From positions 1 through 64,000 of the forward strand of contig SHVS01000006.1 in NCBI GenBank assembly GCA_009694135.1: a DNA stretch of 64,000 nt. The letters are read 5' to 3'. The notes under the pieces are model-generated. The model ran no database searches. It saw nothing but the letters and a program-made list of their open reading frames with translations, and was not told the origin of the DNA. A program made the translations under genes and the position numbers. Positions 20,698 to 29,986 of the stretch are shown in pieces. This DNA is from Alphaproteobacteria bacterium. Lineage in GTDB: Bacteria; Pseudomonadota; Alphaproteobacteria; UBA6615. Position 1 is the stretch's first letter. Every line of letters begins with the position of its first letter.

Positions 20698-21827
20698 CAG
20701 ACCTCGCGGGTCTCGAAGTCGATGCGCGGATCGATGATTGTGTAAGTCAAATCGGAAATCAGACCGATGAACAGCCCAAGCAGGCTAAAGGCATACAGCG
20801 TGGCGAACATGATCGAATAGTCGCGATTGAGCGCGGCTTCGAAGCCCAAGAGCCCGAGTCCATCGAGCGAGAAAATCAGCTCGATGAACACCGTGCCGGC
20901 AAACAGGATGCCGATCAGCGCGCCGGGGAAGCCGGCGATGACCAGCAACATGGCGTTACGGAAAACGTGGCCGTAAAGCACGCGGCCATCGCTCAGTCCT
21001 TTGGCGCGCGCGGTGATGACATACTGCTTGTTGATCTCGTCGAGGAACGCGTTCTTCGTGAGCATCGTCAGCCCGGCATAGCCGCCGATCACCATCGCCG
21101 AAAGCGGCAACGTAAGGTGCCAGAAATAGTCGCGGATGCAGCCGAGGTCGGTGGCGCAGGCCGTGAAGCCGTATTGACTATATTCTGGCGACAGCAGCCC
21201 GCGCAGCGGAAACCAGTGGAAATACTGACCGCCGGCGAAGACGACGATCAAGAAAATCGCGAACAGGAACTCGGGAATGGCGTTGCCGATGATCACCGCC
21301 GCGCTGGTCCATACATCGAAACGCGTGCCGTCCTTGACCGCCTTGGCGATGCCGAGCGGGATCGCGATCAGATAGGTGAACAGCGTGGTCCAGAAACCGA
21401 TCGTGATCGACACCGGGAATTTGTCGATGATCAGATCGACCACCTTGCGATCACGAAAATAGCTGTTGCCGAAGTCGAAGCGCAGATAGCGGCCCATCAT
21501 GTCGATGAAGCGGATGTGGATCGGCTTATCGAAGCCGAACTGCCTCTCGATTTCCTTGATGAATTCCGGGTCGAGACCGCGCGCGCCGCGATATTTGCTT
21601 GGGGCGCCGCGATCTTCGAGCGTCTGTTGCTGCTGCTGGTTGCGGATTTCGCCGCCTTCGCCGCCGCCGAAACGCGCCGTCGGGTCGACATACTCGCCCT
21701 TGATACGCGCGAGCAGGGTTTCGACCGGCCCGCCCGGGGCCGCTTGGGTGACGAAGAAATTGATCACCATGATCCCGAACAGAGTCGGGATCATCAGCAA
21801 GACACGGCGGGCGATATAGGCCAGCAT
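20697..21827 (-). CDS. yejB: Peptide ABC transporter permease (YejB type)
   Basis: 376 aa inner-membrane permease. It begins LAYIARRVLLMIPTLFGIMV, the usual DppB/OppB first span. A long periplasmic insert follows (about residues 35-110, including RFGGGEGGEIRNQQQQQTLE), characteristic of YejB rather than DppB. Six membrane spans and the EAA loop KQYVITARAKGLSDGRVLYG (about 268) are present. It lies between the substrate-binding gene (16 bases upstream) and yejE (one-base overlap). Confidence 0.92.
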   Translation of the reverse strand: MLAYIARRVLLMIPTLFGIMVINFFVTQAAPGGPVETLLARIKGEYVDPTARFGGGEGGEIRNQQQQQTLEDRGAPSKYRGARGLDPEFIKEIERQFGFDKPIHIRFIDMMGRYLRFDFGNSYFRDRKVVDLIIDKFPVSITIGFWTTLFTYLIAIPLGIAKAVKDGTRFDVWTSAAVIIGNAIPEFLFAIFLIVVFAGGQYFHWFPLRGLLSPEYSQYGFTACATDLGCIRDYFWHLTLPLSAMVIGGYAGLTMLTKNAFLDEINKQYVITARAKGLSDGRVLYGHVFRNAMLLVIAGFPGALIGILFAGTVFIELIFSLDGLGLLGFEAALNRDYSIMFATLYAFSLLGLFIGLISDLTYTIIDPRIDFETREV

Positions 21828-21843
21828 TGATGTTTTGCGGGGC

Positions 21844-23715
21844 TTAGCGGAGCGCCGCGCGCCGCGCGGCCAGGCTTGCGTCCTTGGCCGGATCGACCCA
21901 CCACGTGCCGAAGGCGGTGCCGCGTGACGGGATCACCTCCGGCCGGCCGAAGTGGTCCCAATAGGCCAGGCGATCGGTCGCCAGATGCCATTGCGGCACG
22001 ACGTAATGGCCCCACAGCAGCACGCGGTCGAGCGCGCGCGTGCGCTCGACCAGGCTCTTGCGGTCGGGGGCGGAGATCACCAGCTCGATCAGCTCGTCGA
22101 TCACCGGGTCCTTGATGCCGGCGGTGTTGCTCGAGCCTTTTTCGGCGGCCGAGGCGGAGCCCCAGAACCCGCGCTGCTCGTTGCCGGGCGATTCCGACTG
22201 CCCCCAGCCGGTGGTCGTGATGTCGAAATCAAATTCATCCATGCGCCGCTGGTACTGCGGCACATCGACCGTGCGCACGCTGGCGACGATGCCGAGCCGC
22301 TCCAGGCGCTGCACGAATGGCAGGGTGTAACGTTCTTGGGTCGCATCATAGAGCAGGAATTCGATCTCGAGCGGCTGTCCGCTGCGGCTGTTGACCCGCT
22401 TGCCGTCGCGCACCACCCAGCCGGCGGCGTCAAGCAGCTCGCCGGCGCTGCGCAGATTGTTGCGATCGTTGCCGCTGCCATCGGTCTTGGGCGGCAGATA
22501 GGCCTTGGTGAACACCTCGGCCGGAATCTTGCCGCGCAAGCCTTCCAGAATCTTGCGCTCTTCGGAGTCCTGCGGCAGGTCGTCGAATTTGCCGAAGCTC
22601 GCCAGTGCGGAATTGGACCAGTAGCTCGGCGAGCGCGTATAGGCGCCGAAGAAGATATTGGCGTTGGTCCACTCATAGTCGAAGGCGTTATTCACCGCCT
22701 CGCGCAGGCGCGGGTCCTGGAGCTTGGCCTTGCGCGTATTGAACACGAACGCCTGCATGCCCTGCGTGCGCGAATGCTTGATCTCGTCCTTCTGGATCAA
22801 GCCCGCGCGCACGGCCGGCGTGTCATAGGCGGTCGCCCAATTGCGCGCGACGTTTTCGCCGCGATAGTCGAGATTGCCGCCCTTGAACGCCTCCAGCATG
22901 ACGGTGGCGTCGCGATAGGTGTCGTAGCGGATTGCATCGAAGTTATTGAACCCAACCGAGGTCGGAAGTTTGGCGCCCCAATAGTCCTTGACCCGCTCAT
23001 AAGTGATCGAGCGGCCTGGATCGAGTTCCTTGATCTTATACGGCCCGCTGCCGAGCGGCGGGTCCATGGTTGAGGCGGTGAAATCGCGCGCCTCCCAGTA
23101 ATGCCTTGGCAAAACCGTGAGCTGACCCATGATCAGCGGCAGCTCGAGATTGGTCTTATCCTCGAAGCTGAATTTGACCTTGTTTGCTCCGGTTTTCTCG
23201 ACCTTGGCCACGCTCTTGTAATAGGCGCGGAAGCCGGGCGTGCCTTTCTCGCGCAGCGTCTCGAAGGTCCAGATCACGTCATCGACGGTGAGCGGCTTGC
23301 CGTCATGCCAGCGCGCGTCGCGGCGCAGGGTGAACTCAACCCAGGAGCGGTCATCCGGCACCTCGACCGTTTCGCACAGGTGGCAGTATTCGCTGAAGGC
23401 TTCGTCCAGGCTGCTGACCATCAGGCTTTCATAGATGCTGCCGATGCCGGCGGCCTTTACGCCCTTGACGATGAAGGCATTGAGCGTGTCGTAGGCCGAG
23501 ATCGAGCCGAGGACGACTTTCCCGCCCTTGGGGGCGCTGGCATTGACGTAGTCGTAATTCTTGTAGTCCTTCGCGTATTTCGGCGCGCCATGCATGGCGA
23601 TGCCATGTGCCGGGCCATTGGTGCCGCCGGCGGCGAGGGCTTTGGGTGCCAAGCCCGCGGTCAGTAACGCCGCCAGGGAGGCCGCTGCAAATGCCGCAAT
23701 GCGCGTTGTCAACAT
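21844..23715 (-). CDS. yejA: Peptide ABC transporter substrate-binding protein (YejA type)
   Basis: 623 aa periplasmic binding protein of the SBP_bac_5 family, which is the length of YejA. Sec signal peptide: LTTRIAAFAAASLAALLTAG with Ala-rich cleavage region. Mature domain shows GIAMHGAPKYAKDYKNYDYV (about 35), YESLMVSSLDEAFSEYCHLC and WVEFTLRRDARWHDGKPLTV (about 125), the typical entry of this family. Start at 23715 is chosen for the GGTGGAG upstream and the immediate signal peptide. First gene of the yejABEF-ghrA operon. Confidence 0.92.
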   Translation of the reverse strand: MLTTRIAAFAAASLAALLTAGLAPKALAAGGTNGPAHGIAMHGAPKYAKDYKNYDYVNASAPKGGKVVLGSISAYDTLNAFIVKGVKAAGIGSIYESLMVSSLDEAFSEYCHLCETVEVPDDRSWVEFTLRRDARWHDGKPLTVDDVIWTFETLREKGTPGFRAYYKSVAKVEKTGANKVKFSFEDKTNLELPLIMGQLTVLPRHYWEARDFTASTMDPPLGSGPYKIKELDPGRSITYERVKDYWGAKLPTSVGFNNFDAIRYDTYRDATVMLEAFKGGNLDYRGENVARNWATAYDTPAVRAGLIQKDEIKHSRTQGMQAFVFNTRKAKLQDPRLREAVNNAFDYEWTNANIFFGAYTRSPSYWSNSALASFGKFDDLPQDSEERKILEGLRGKIPAEVFTKAYLPPKTDGSGNDRNNLRSAGELLDAAGWVVRDGKRVNSRSGQPLEIEFLLYDATQERYTLPFVQRLERLGIVASVRTVDVPQYQRRMDEFDFDITTTGWGQSESPGNEQRGFWGSASAAEKGSSNTAGIKDPVIDELIELVISAPDRKSLVERTRALDRVLLWGHYVVPQWHLATDRLAYWDHFGRPEVIPSRGTAFGTWWVDPAKDASLAARRAALR

Positions 23716-23782
23716 GGGGAGCTCCACCGTTTTCGCCACGCTCGGACGCTACATTAACACAAGCCGTGGCGAGCGCTAAAGC

Positions 23783-24574
23783 TCAAGCCGCCCCGGTCAA
23801 CAGCGCTTGCGCGGGCGCCAGCAGCCGCAGGTCGCCGACCGCCAGAACCTGCCCGCTGCTGGCGGGCGTGATCGCGCGCCCCTGCCAATCACGCAGCGCG
23901 CCGCCGGCACCGTCGATCACCGGCGCCAGCGCCATGAAATCGGTGGCGTCCAGGTCGGTTTCGACCACGAGATCGGCCCAGCCGCTGGCGACCAGCCCAT
24001 AGGCATAGCAATCCGCGCCATAGCGCACGCGCTTGACGCGCTGGCGCACGCGGCCGAAGGCTTCGCGCTCGGCGCCTTCGAATAACTCCGGATCGGTTGT
24101 GAACAGCTGCGCGTCTTCCAGGCGCGCGCAGGGGCGGCAGCGGGCCGGCGCGCCGTTAAAGGTCGTCGAACGGCCGCTGAGCCCGATCCATCGCTCGTTG
24201 AGCGCTGGATGGTCGATGATGCCGAGATAGGGCCGCCCTTCGCGCGCTAAGCCGATCAGGGTGCCGAACAGCGGCACGCCGGCGATGAAGCTCTTGGTGC
24301 CGTCGATCGGGTCGAGATACCAGACGAACTCGGCATCGGGCCGCTCACTGCCATGTTCCTCGCCGACGATGCCGTGCTGTGGATAGGCGCGCGCGATCTC
24401 GGCGCGCATGGCCGTTTCCGCCTCGCGGTCGGCGATGGTGACCGGCGTGGCGTCGGGCTTGTCGATCACCGCAAGGGCGCTACGAAAATAGCGTCGAGCG
24501 ATCGAGCCGGAGATTTCCGCGAGGCGGACGCCGAACGCGACCAGCGCGTCCGGGTCCGCGTCGCTCGAAGACAA
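23783..24574 (-). CDS. hisN: Histidinol-phosphatase, inositol monophosphatase family
   Basis: 263 aa Mg2+-dependent phosphatase. IMPase motifs: GIVGEEHGSERP (metal-binding Glu, about 69-80), WYLDPIDGTKSFIAGVPLFG (about 86-105) and DLDATDFMALAPVIDGAGG (about 208). In alphaproteobacteria this subgroup dephosphorylates histidinol phosphate in histidine synthesis; the DPIDGTKSF form with RPYLGIIDHPALNERW is characteristic. A different IMPase substrate cannot be ruled out because no other his gene is near. It starts 29 bases after the cytochrome gene on the same strand. Confidence 0.85.
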   Translation of the reverse strand: MSSSDADPDALVAFGVRLAEISGSIARRYFRSALAVIDKPDATPVTIADREAETAMRAEIARAYPQHGIVGEEHGSERPDAEFVWYLDPIDGTKSFIAGVPLFGTLIGLAREGRPYLGIIDHPALNERWIGLSGRSTTFNGAPARCRPCARLEDAQLFTTDPELFEGAEREAFGRVRQRVKRVRYGADCYAYGLVASGWADLVVETDLDATDFMALAPVIDGAGGALRDWQGRAITPASSGQVLAVGDLRLLAPAQALLTGAA

Positions 24575-24603
24575 TGGCGGCGGCGAAAAGGTGCCGCGCG
24601 GCG

Positions 24604-25182
24604 CTACTTGAGGGACTTGAAGTAAGCGATCAGATTGACACGATCCGCCTCACTTTTCAGCCCGGCAAAGGTCTGCATTGGCGTGCCCTCGATAAGCGGC
24701 TTCGGATCTTCAAGGAACTCAGACAGATCACTTTCGGTCCAGGTCTTGTCCAAGCCCTTGAGCTTCGACTTGTAGTCATAGCCGGGCGCCGTGCCCGCCT
24801 TGCGTCCGACGACACCAAGTAAGTTGGGACCGACGCCATGCTTGCCAGTGTCAGCCACGCTGTGGCAGGCAATGCACTTCACGAAGACTTTCTTGCCGGC
24901 CTCGGCGTCGCCCGCGCCGACTGCGGCCATCTGTGCGCCGCCGGCAGCAGGCGCGGCGGCTGGTGCTGCTGCGGCTGGCGCCGGAGTGGCGGCCGGAGCC
25001 GGAGTCGTCGCCGGACGAGCGGCCACGGCGGGCGCCGGCGCGGCGCGCGCGGGCGCCGGGCTATGCGTGCCAACCGTTTCCTTCTCCGGGATGAGAAAAT
25101 CGGCGATATGGCCGATCACCTCGGACGCCAACAGCGTCACCAGCACCGCACCAAGGATCTTGTTGATGTCGCCGGCCGACAT
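24604..25182 (-). CDS. Membrane-anchored cytochrome c (CycM/c552-like)
   Basis: 192 aa. An uncleaved N-terminal anchor (SAGDINKILGAVLVTLLASE) is followed by a long Ala/Pro linker (about residues 45-90) and one class I cytochrome c domain. Heme is bound by CIACH (about 106) with a distal Met expected in GTPMQTFAGLK (about 168). Such anchored cytochromes carry electrons between the bc1 complex and oxidases in alphaproteobacteria. I prefer the ATG at 25182, which begins with the family-typical SAGDINKI; the ATG at 25212 would add MNHGQAGAGS. Confidence 0.88.
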   Translation of the reverse strand: MSAGDINKILGAVLVTLLASEVIGHIADFLIPEKETVGTHSPAPARAAPAPAVAARPATTPAPAATPAPAAAAPAAAPAAGGAQMAAVGAGDAEAGKKVFVKCIACHSVADTGKHGVGPNLLGVVGRKAGTAPGYDYKSKLKGLDKTWTESDLSEFLEDPKPLIEGTPMQTFAGLKSEADRVNLIAYFKSLK

Positions 25183-25506
25183 CGATCCCGCCCCAGCTTG
25201 ACCGTGATTCATTCCCCGCGCCCCAATGTTTTGTCGAACGCCAAGTTTCGTCGAACGTCCAATCGCCACACACCGACCGACTGCATTTGCAGAGGGCCAA
25301 ATTCGTGCCGAGATATGAAGTCGGCCTCAGCCAAGGTCAAATCCCCTGCGGGATGCGCCCGGCCCGTCCCAAAAACCTTCCCCTACACAACGGCGGCGCG
25401 AGATTATACAGCGCGTCCGACCGAGTCCATGGCCTCGCGGTAAAATCGGTTTGCCCGGATTTCAGCGCTGCCGCATGGTCCCGGTCGAAGGAAACAAGGG
25501 GGAACT
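25183..25506. other. Intergenic region between divergent cycM-like gene and kdsB
   Basis: 324 bases without a convincing gene. It should hold both divergent promoters. Two observations: a direct repeat GTCGAACG at 25233-25240 and 25250-25257, 17 bases start to start, closer to the cytochrome gene; and TTGCAG (25287-25292), 18 bases and AGATAT (25311-25316), a weak plus-strand promoter candidate. Confidence 0.4.
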
Positions 25507-26250
25507 ATGCATCCGATGGTCGTGATTCCGGCGCGCATGGCGGCCATGCGCCTGCCGGGCAAGCCCTTGGCGATGATCCACGGCCGGCCGATGATCGTTC
25601 ATTGCTGGCAGCATGCGGTAAACGCTGGGCTCGGGCCCGTGCTCGTGGCCGCCGGCGATGCGGAAATCGTCGCGGCGATCGAGGCCGCCGGGGGCAATGC
25701 GCTGTTGACCGATCCGGCGCTCGCGTCCGGATCGGACCGCGTTCATGCGGCGATGGAAGCGGCTGATCCCGGCGGAAGTTATGATGTCGTGATCAATTTG
25801 CAAGGCGACCTGCCGACCATCGACCCGGCGATCCTCACGGCGGTTCTTGGCCCGCTCGCCGACCCGGCGGTGGATATCGCCACGCCGGCGGCGCCGATCA
25901 CCGATATGAGCGAGCACGACGACCCTAATGTGGTGAAGGCAGTGGTGTCGCCGCACGCGCATGGCCGCGGCGGGCGCGCGCTTTATTTCAGCCGGGCGGC
26001 GGTACCGTCGGGCGAGGGGGTCCGCTACCACCACATCGGCGTCTACGCCTACCGGCGCGCAGCTCTGCGGCGCTTCGTCGCGCTGCCGGCGAGCGTGCTC
26101 GAAAAGCGCGAGCGGCTGGAGCAGTTGCGCGCGATGGAGGCCGGAATGAGGATCGATATCGCCTTCGTTGACTCGATTCCGCGCGGTGTCGATACTGCCG
26201 CCGACCTTGAACGCGTGCGCGAGCGTCTGCGGCCCCCCGCCTCGACTTAG
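25507..26250 (+). CDS. kdsB: 3-deoxy-manno-octulosonate cytidylyltransferase
   Basis: Activates KDO with CTP for lipopolysaccharide core synthesis; cytoplasmic. It is 247 aa. N-terminal VVIPARMAAMRLPGKPLAMI (about 4-23) is the nucleotide-binding start. ALASGSDRVHAAMEAAD (about 74) and VVINLQGDLPTIDPAILTAV (about 96) are the CMP-KDO synthetase motifs. VRYHHIGVYAYRRAALRRF and EKRERLEQLRAME near the C-terminus complete the fold. AAGGGGGA lies upstream of the ATG. Followed by pheA after 26 bases. Confidence 0.96.
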   Translation: MHPMVVIPARMAAMRLPGKPLAMIHGRPMIVHCWQHAVNAGLGPVLVAAGDAEIVAAIEAAGGNALLTDPALASGSDRVHAAMEAADPGGSYDVVINLQGDLPTIDPAILTAVLGPLADPAVDIATPAAPITDMSEHDDPNVVKAVVSPHAHGRGGRALYFSRAAVPSGEGVRYHHIGVYAYRRAALRRFVALPASVLEKRERLEQLRAMEAGMRIDIAFVDSIPRGVDTAADLERVRERLRPPAST

Positions 26251-26276
26251 AGCCTAGGAGCGGATTTCTCACCATC

Positions 26277-27173
26277 ATGGCTGCTCGCAAGAAACCTGGC
26301 CGCGCCCAAGCGGCCCCCGCCCGCAGCGCTTCGGCGTCGAAAGCGGGCGTGATCGCCTTCCAGGGCATCCTCGGCGCCTATTCGCATCTCGCCTGCCGCG
26401 AGGCCTATCCGGCTTTGACGCCGCTGCCGTGCCCGTCGTTCGAGGACGCTTTCGCCGTGGTCGAGGACGGACGCGCCGAATGCGCCATGATCCCGATCGA
26501 AAACTCGCTCGGCGGGCGGGTGGCGGACATCCACCACCTGCTGCCGGCGTCGTCGCTGTACATCATCGCCGAGCATTTCCAGCCGGTGCATCATTGCCTC
26601 CTGGGCGTGAAAGGCGCGACGCTGGAAGGGCTTAAGCGCGTGCTCAGCCACGAGCAGGCGCTCGCCCAATGCCGCGGCCAGCTCAAATCGCTTGGCCTGG
26701 AGCCTGTGCTGCGCGCCGATACCGCCGGCGCGGCCAAGGAATTGTCAGAATCCGGCGACAAGACGACCGGGGCGATCGCCTCGGCCTTGGCCGGCGAAAC
26801 CTATGGGCTCAAGGTCTTGCGCACGCGCGTCGAGGACCGCATCGGCAATACGACCCGTTTCGTGATCATGTCGCGCCGGCGGATCGATCCCGACCCGAAG
26901 GATGGCCCCTGCCTGACCGCGCTGATCTTCCAGCTGCGCAGCGTGCCGGCGGCGCTCTACAAGGCGCTCGGCGGCTTCGCCACCAGCGGCATCAACATCA
27001 CCAAGATCGAGAGCTACCTGTCCGGCGACCGGTTTTCCGTGGCCCAGTTCTATGCCGAGATCGAGGGCCACCCCGCCGACCTCAAGGTCGCGCGCGCGCT
27101 CGAGGAATTGGACTATTTCTCGACCACATTGCGCATCCTTGGCTCGTTCCGGGCGCATAAGTTCCGGCAATAG
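26277..27173 (+). CDS. pheA: Prephenate dehydratase
   Basis: Converts prephenate to phenylpyruvate in phenylalanine synthesis. It is 298 aa and monofunctional, with no chorismate mutase part. The catalytic domain starts VIAFQGILGAYSHLA (about 24) and has AMIPIENSLGGRVADIHHLL (about 71) and the Thr-Arg-Phe motif in GNTTRFVIMSRR (about 190). A C-terminal ACT domain (about 215-290) has TSGINITKIESYLSGD, which should bind phenylalanine for feedback inhibition. The first 20 residues are a basic Ala-rich extension. Confidence 0.96.
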   Translation: MAARKKPGRAQAAPARSASASKAGVIAFQGILGAYSHLACREAYPALTPLPCPSFEDAFAVVEDGRAECAMIPIENSLGGRVADIHHLLPASSLYIIAEHFQPVHHCLLGVKGATLEGLKRVLSHEQALAQCRGQLKSLGLEPVLRADTAGAAKELSESGDKTTGAIASALAGETYGLKVLRTRVEDRIGNTTRFVIMSRRRIDPDPKDGPCLTALIFQLRSVPAALYKALGGFATSGINITKIESYLSGDRFSVAQFYAEIEGHPADLKVARALEELDYFSTTLRILGSFRAHKFRQ

Positions 27174-27202
27174 GGTGTTGCCGCAAGCCGCCGTCCATCT
27201 GC

Positions 27203-27208
27203 TATAGT
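27203..27208 (+). promoter_or_regulatory. -10 element of the SRP RNA gene
   Basis: TATAGT lies seven bases before the inferred first base of the SRP RNA at 27215. A TTGCCG at 27178-27183 could be the -35, but the 19-base spacing is longer than optimal. Confidence 0.5.
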
Positions 27209-27214
27209 CGGTCC

Positions 27215-27308
27215 TGGGAGTCCGGGGCGGACGGGCGCCTTGCGAACCCGGTCAGGTCCGGAAGGAAGCAGCCGTAGTGATTAGCGCCCGGGTCGTGCCG
27301 GGCTCCCA
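27215..27308 (+). ncRNA. ffs: Signal recognition particle RNA (small bacterial 4.5S type)
   Basis: About 94 nt hairpin RNA. The conserved apical region GGTCAGGTCCGGAAGGAAGC followed by AGCC is at about 27249-27273, which is the binding site for the Ffh M domain. The flanking arms pair over the length: TGGGAGTCCGG at the 5' end with CCGGGCTCCCA at the 3' end, and GGGCG with CGCCC inside. With Ffh it directs signal-peptide-bearing ribosomes to the membrane. A short T stretch follows. It lies between pheA and dnaX, a common alphaproteobacterial location. Confidence 0.95.
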
Positions 27309-27331
27309 CTTTGTTTCCCCTGGGCGCGCTT

Positions 27332-29020
27332 ATGAACAACGACTCCGAACCCGTGGCATCCACGCCCGAGCTGTTCGGCGGCGGCGCCGCGCCCCCGCCT
27401 TACCGCGTGTTGGCGCGCAAGTACCGGCCGCAGGACTTCGACGCGCTCATCGGACAGGACGCGCTGGTGCGCACGCTCACCAACGCCTTCGCCACCGGGC
27501 GCATCGCGCATGCCTTCATGCTGACCGGCGTGCGCGGCGTGGGCAAGACCTCGACCGCGCGTATCATCGCCAAGGCGCTCAACTGCACCGGCGCGGATGG
27601 CAAAGGCGGCCCGACGGTCAAGCCCTGCGGCGTGTGCTACAATTGCCGCGCGATCGCCGAGGACCGCCACGTCGATGTGCTGGAAATGGATGCCGCCAGC
27701 CACACCGGCGTCGACAATATGCGCGAGATCCTCGATGGCACGCGCTATCGGCCGGTGATGGGCCGGGCCAAGGTCTACATCATCGACGAAGTGCACATGC
27801 TGTCGAAGGTTGCCTTCAACGCGCTTCTCAAGACGCTTGAAGAGCCGCCGCCGCATGTGAAGTTCATCTTCGCCACCACCGAAACGCGCAAGGTTCCGGT
27901 CACCGTCTTGTCGCGCTGCCAGCGCTTCGATCTGCACCGCATCGAGACCGCGCGGCTGGTCGAGCATTTGGCCGCGATCGCCAAGCGGGAAGAGGTGACA
28001 GCCGAGGATATGGCGCTGCGGCTGATCGCGCGCGCGGCCGATGGTTCGGCGCGTGACGCGCTTTCGCTGCTCGATCAGGCGATCGCGCATGGCGATGGCA
28101 AGGTCGAGGGCGCGGCGGTGCGCGCCATGCTGGGGCTCGCCGAAGGCGGGCGCGTGCTCGAACTCGCGGACACGATCTTTCGCGGCGACGCCAAAGCGGT
28201 GCTTGGCTTGCTCCGTCGGCTGTATGACTCCGGGGCCGAGCCGTTGACCGTGCTGCAGGATTTGCTCGACCTCACGCATTGGCTGACACGGCTGTTGCTG
28301 GCGCCCGAAGAGGCCGCGAGCGAAGCGACTTCGGATGAAGAGCGCGCGCAGGGAAAGGCGATGGCGGCCAAGCTATCGGTGCCGCTGCTTAGCCGTGCCT
28401 GGCAGATCCAGCTGAAGGGCTTGAGCGAGGTGCAAGCCGCGCCTTCGCCGATCGACGCCGCCGAGATGGTGCTGGTGCGCTTATGTTTTGCCGCCGCATT
28501 GCCGACGCCGGCGGAGATGATCGCGCGCCTCGATGAAAAGGCCGCGATGGCGTCGCCCGCGCCCGCCGCCACCGCGACGCGTCCCAAAGAGTCCACGAAA
28601 GAGCCAAGCAGTTTTGCCGAAATCGTGGCGCTGTTTGGCCTGCACAAAGAGGCGCGGCTGCGCAACGAGCTCTACCACCACGTCGAGCCGGTGGCACTCG
28701 TCGCTGGACGGCTGGAAATACGCTTGCGGCCGCAGGCGCCGCGCGATCTGCCCGCGCGCGTGCAGGAGAGGCTGCGTGCCTGGCTCGGCGCGCAATGGCA
28801 GGTCGCTTTGGCCGCCGCCGGGGCTTCGGTGGCGACTCTGGCCGAAGCGGAGCGCGTGACAGCGGAAGAGCGCAAAGCGCAGGCGGCGGAGCATCCACTG
28901 GTCAAAGCGACATTGGAGGCCTTTCCGGGCGCGACCATCGTGCGCGTGCGCGCGCTTGACGGCGGCGCGGGCGAGGGCGTTGACGCCGCGGAATCCGATC
29001 TGGATGGAGCCGAGAGATGA
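27332..29020 (+). CDS. dnaX: DNA polymerase III subunit tau/gamma
   Basis: Clamp-loader ATPase of the replicative polymerase; 562 aa. Walker A is in FMLTGVRGVGKTSTARIIA (about 60). A zinc module follows, with Cys in KPCGVCYNCRA (about 96-106). Walker B and sensor region: KVYIIDEVHMLSKVAFNALL and LEEPPPHVKFIFATTETRKV (about 170). The C-terminal part (about 400-562) is the Ala-rich linker plus tau-type domain that binds the polymerase. ATG at 27332 is chosen over a TTG at 27311, which would overlap the tail of the SRP RNA. The stop overlaps the next start (ATGA). Confidence 0.96.
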   Translation: MNNDSEPVASTPELFGGGAAPPPYRVLARKYRPQDFDALIGQDALVRTLTNAFATGRIAHAFMLTGVRGVGKTSTARIIAKALNCTGADGKGGPTVKPCGVCYNCRAIAEDRHVDVLEMDAASHTGVDNMREILDGTRYRPVMGRAKVYIIDEVHMLSKVAFNALLKTLEEPPPHVKFIFATTETRKVPVTVLSRCQRFDLHRIETARLVEHLAAIAKREEVTAEDMALRLIARAADGSARDALSLLDQAIAHGDGKVEGAAVRAMLGLAEGGRVLELADTIFRGDAKAVLGLLRRLYDSGAEPLTVLQDLLDLTHWLTRLLLAPEEAASEATSDEERAQGKAMAAKLSVPLLSRAWQIQLKGLSEVQAAPSPIDAAEMVLVRLCFAAALPTPAEMIARLDEKAAMASPAPAATATRPKESTKEPSSFAEIVALFGLHKEARLRNELYHHVEPVALVAGRLEIRLRPQAPRDLPARVQERLRAWLGAQWQVALAAAGASVATLAEAERVTAEERKAQAAEHPLVKATLEAFPGATIVRVRALDGGAGEGVDAAESDLDGAER

Positions 29021-29337
29021 AAATGCTCAGCCAGCTCTTGCAACAAGCGCAAGCCGCGCAGGGTAAGATAGCCGCCGCGCAGGAACGCTTGGCGAGCGAA
29101 GAGGTCGAAGGCCACGCCGGCGGAGGGCTGGTGACCATCGCGATGAATGGCAAAGGCGAGGCGAACCGCGTCCACATCGATCCGTCGCTGCTCAAGCCGG
29201 ATGAGGCCGACAGGCTTGAGGCGCTGGTCCTCGCGGCGCTCAGGGATGCGCGCGGCAAGCAAGAGGCGCTGATGTCGGCGGCGATGAAGGACGCGACCGG
29301 AGGGTTGCCGCTGCCGCCCGGGCTGAAGTTGTTCTAG
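29017..29337 (+). CDS. YbaB/EbfC family nucleoid-associated protein
   Basis: 106 aa DNA-binding protein of the YbaB/EbfC family, usually a homodimer. It shows the family pattern: an N-terminal amphipathic helix rich in Gln/Ala (SQLLQQAQAAQGKIAAAQER), the central VTIAMNGKGEANRVHIDPSL (about 40-60) and the C-terminal LPLPPGLKLF. It overlaps dnaX by four bases (ATGA) and is followed by recR, the classic dnaX-ybaB-recR operon. Confidence 0.95.
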   Translation: MKMLSQLLQQAQAAQGKIAAAQERLASEEVEGHAGGGLVTIAMNGKGEANRVHIDPSLLKPDEADRLEALVLAALRDARGKQEALMSAAMKDATGGLPLPPGLKLF

Positions 29338-29367
29338 CACTCCTGACCCGCGCCAAGCGCAGCGCCC

Positions 29368-29961
29368 ATGCCCGCACCGGAAATCGAGCGGCTGATCCAG
29401 CTTCTGGCCAAGCTGCCGGGACTCGGGCCGCGTTCGGCGCGCCGCGTCGCGCTGTATCTGGTGCGGCACAAGCCGGACGCGCTCGATCCCCTCGCCGATG
29501 CGATGAGCCGCGCGGCGGCGGCGATTCGCGCCTGTTCGACCTGCGGCAATCTCGACGCTTCCGATCCCTGCGCGATCTGCGCCGACCCGAAACGCGATTC
29601 CAGTTACGTCTGCGTGGTTGAAACCGTCGCCGATCTTTGGGCGCTGGAGCGCGCCGGGGCCTGCGAGGGGCGCTATCATGTGCTGGGCGGGGCGCTATCG
29701 GCCTTGGATGGCATCGGGCCGGAAGAACTCCGCATCGGCCAATTGGTCGAACGCGCGCGCGCCGGCGAGCTCAAGGAGGTGGTGCTGGCGACCAACGCCA
29801 CCGTCTCCGGCCAGACCACGGCGCATTACATCGCCGAGCGGCTGATGGGCGCGGGCGTCGCCGTCACCGGCCTCGCGCATGGCGTGCCGTTGGGCGGCGA
29901 GCTGGATTACATGGATGACGGAACCCTGGTCGCGGCGCTTAAAGCGAGGCATCGTATCTGA
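29368..29961 (+). CDS. recR: Recombination protein RecR
   Basis: 197 aa, forms the ring that loads RecA with RecF and RecO on gapped DNA. N-terminal helix-hairpin-helix with [20 protein letters not shown] (about 12-31). The four-cysteine zinc finger is [20 protein letters not shown] (about 54-73). The Toprim domain starts [17 protein letters not shown] (about 80). The C-terminal [20 protein letters not shown] is typical. Third gene of the dnaX operon. Confidence 0.97.
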   Translation: MPAPEIERLIQLLAKLPGLGPRSARRVALYLVRHKPDALDPLADAMSRAAAAIRACSTCGNLDASDPCAICADPKRDSSYVCVVETVADLWALERAGACEGRYHVLGGALSALDGIGPEELRIGQLVERARAGELKEVVLATNATVSGQTTAHYIAERLMGAGVAVTGLAHGVPLGGELDYMDDGTLVAALKARHRI

Positions 29962-29986
29962 AGCGGCGGCAAGCGGAGGACGGGTC

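Noticed and set aside
27332-29020. Programmed frameshift in dnaX giving a gamma subunit
   Set aside because: No A-rich slippery run such as that of E. coli is present in the GC-rich coding sequence.
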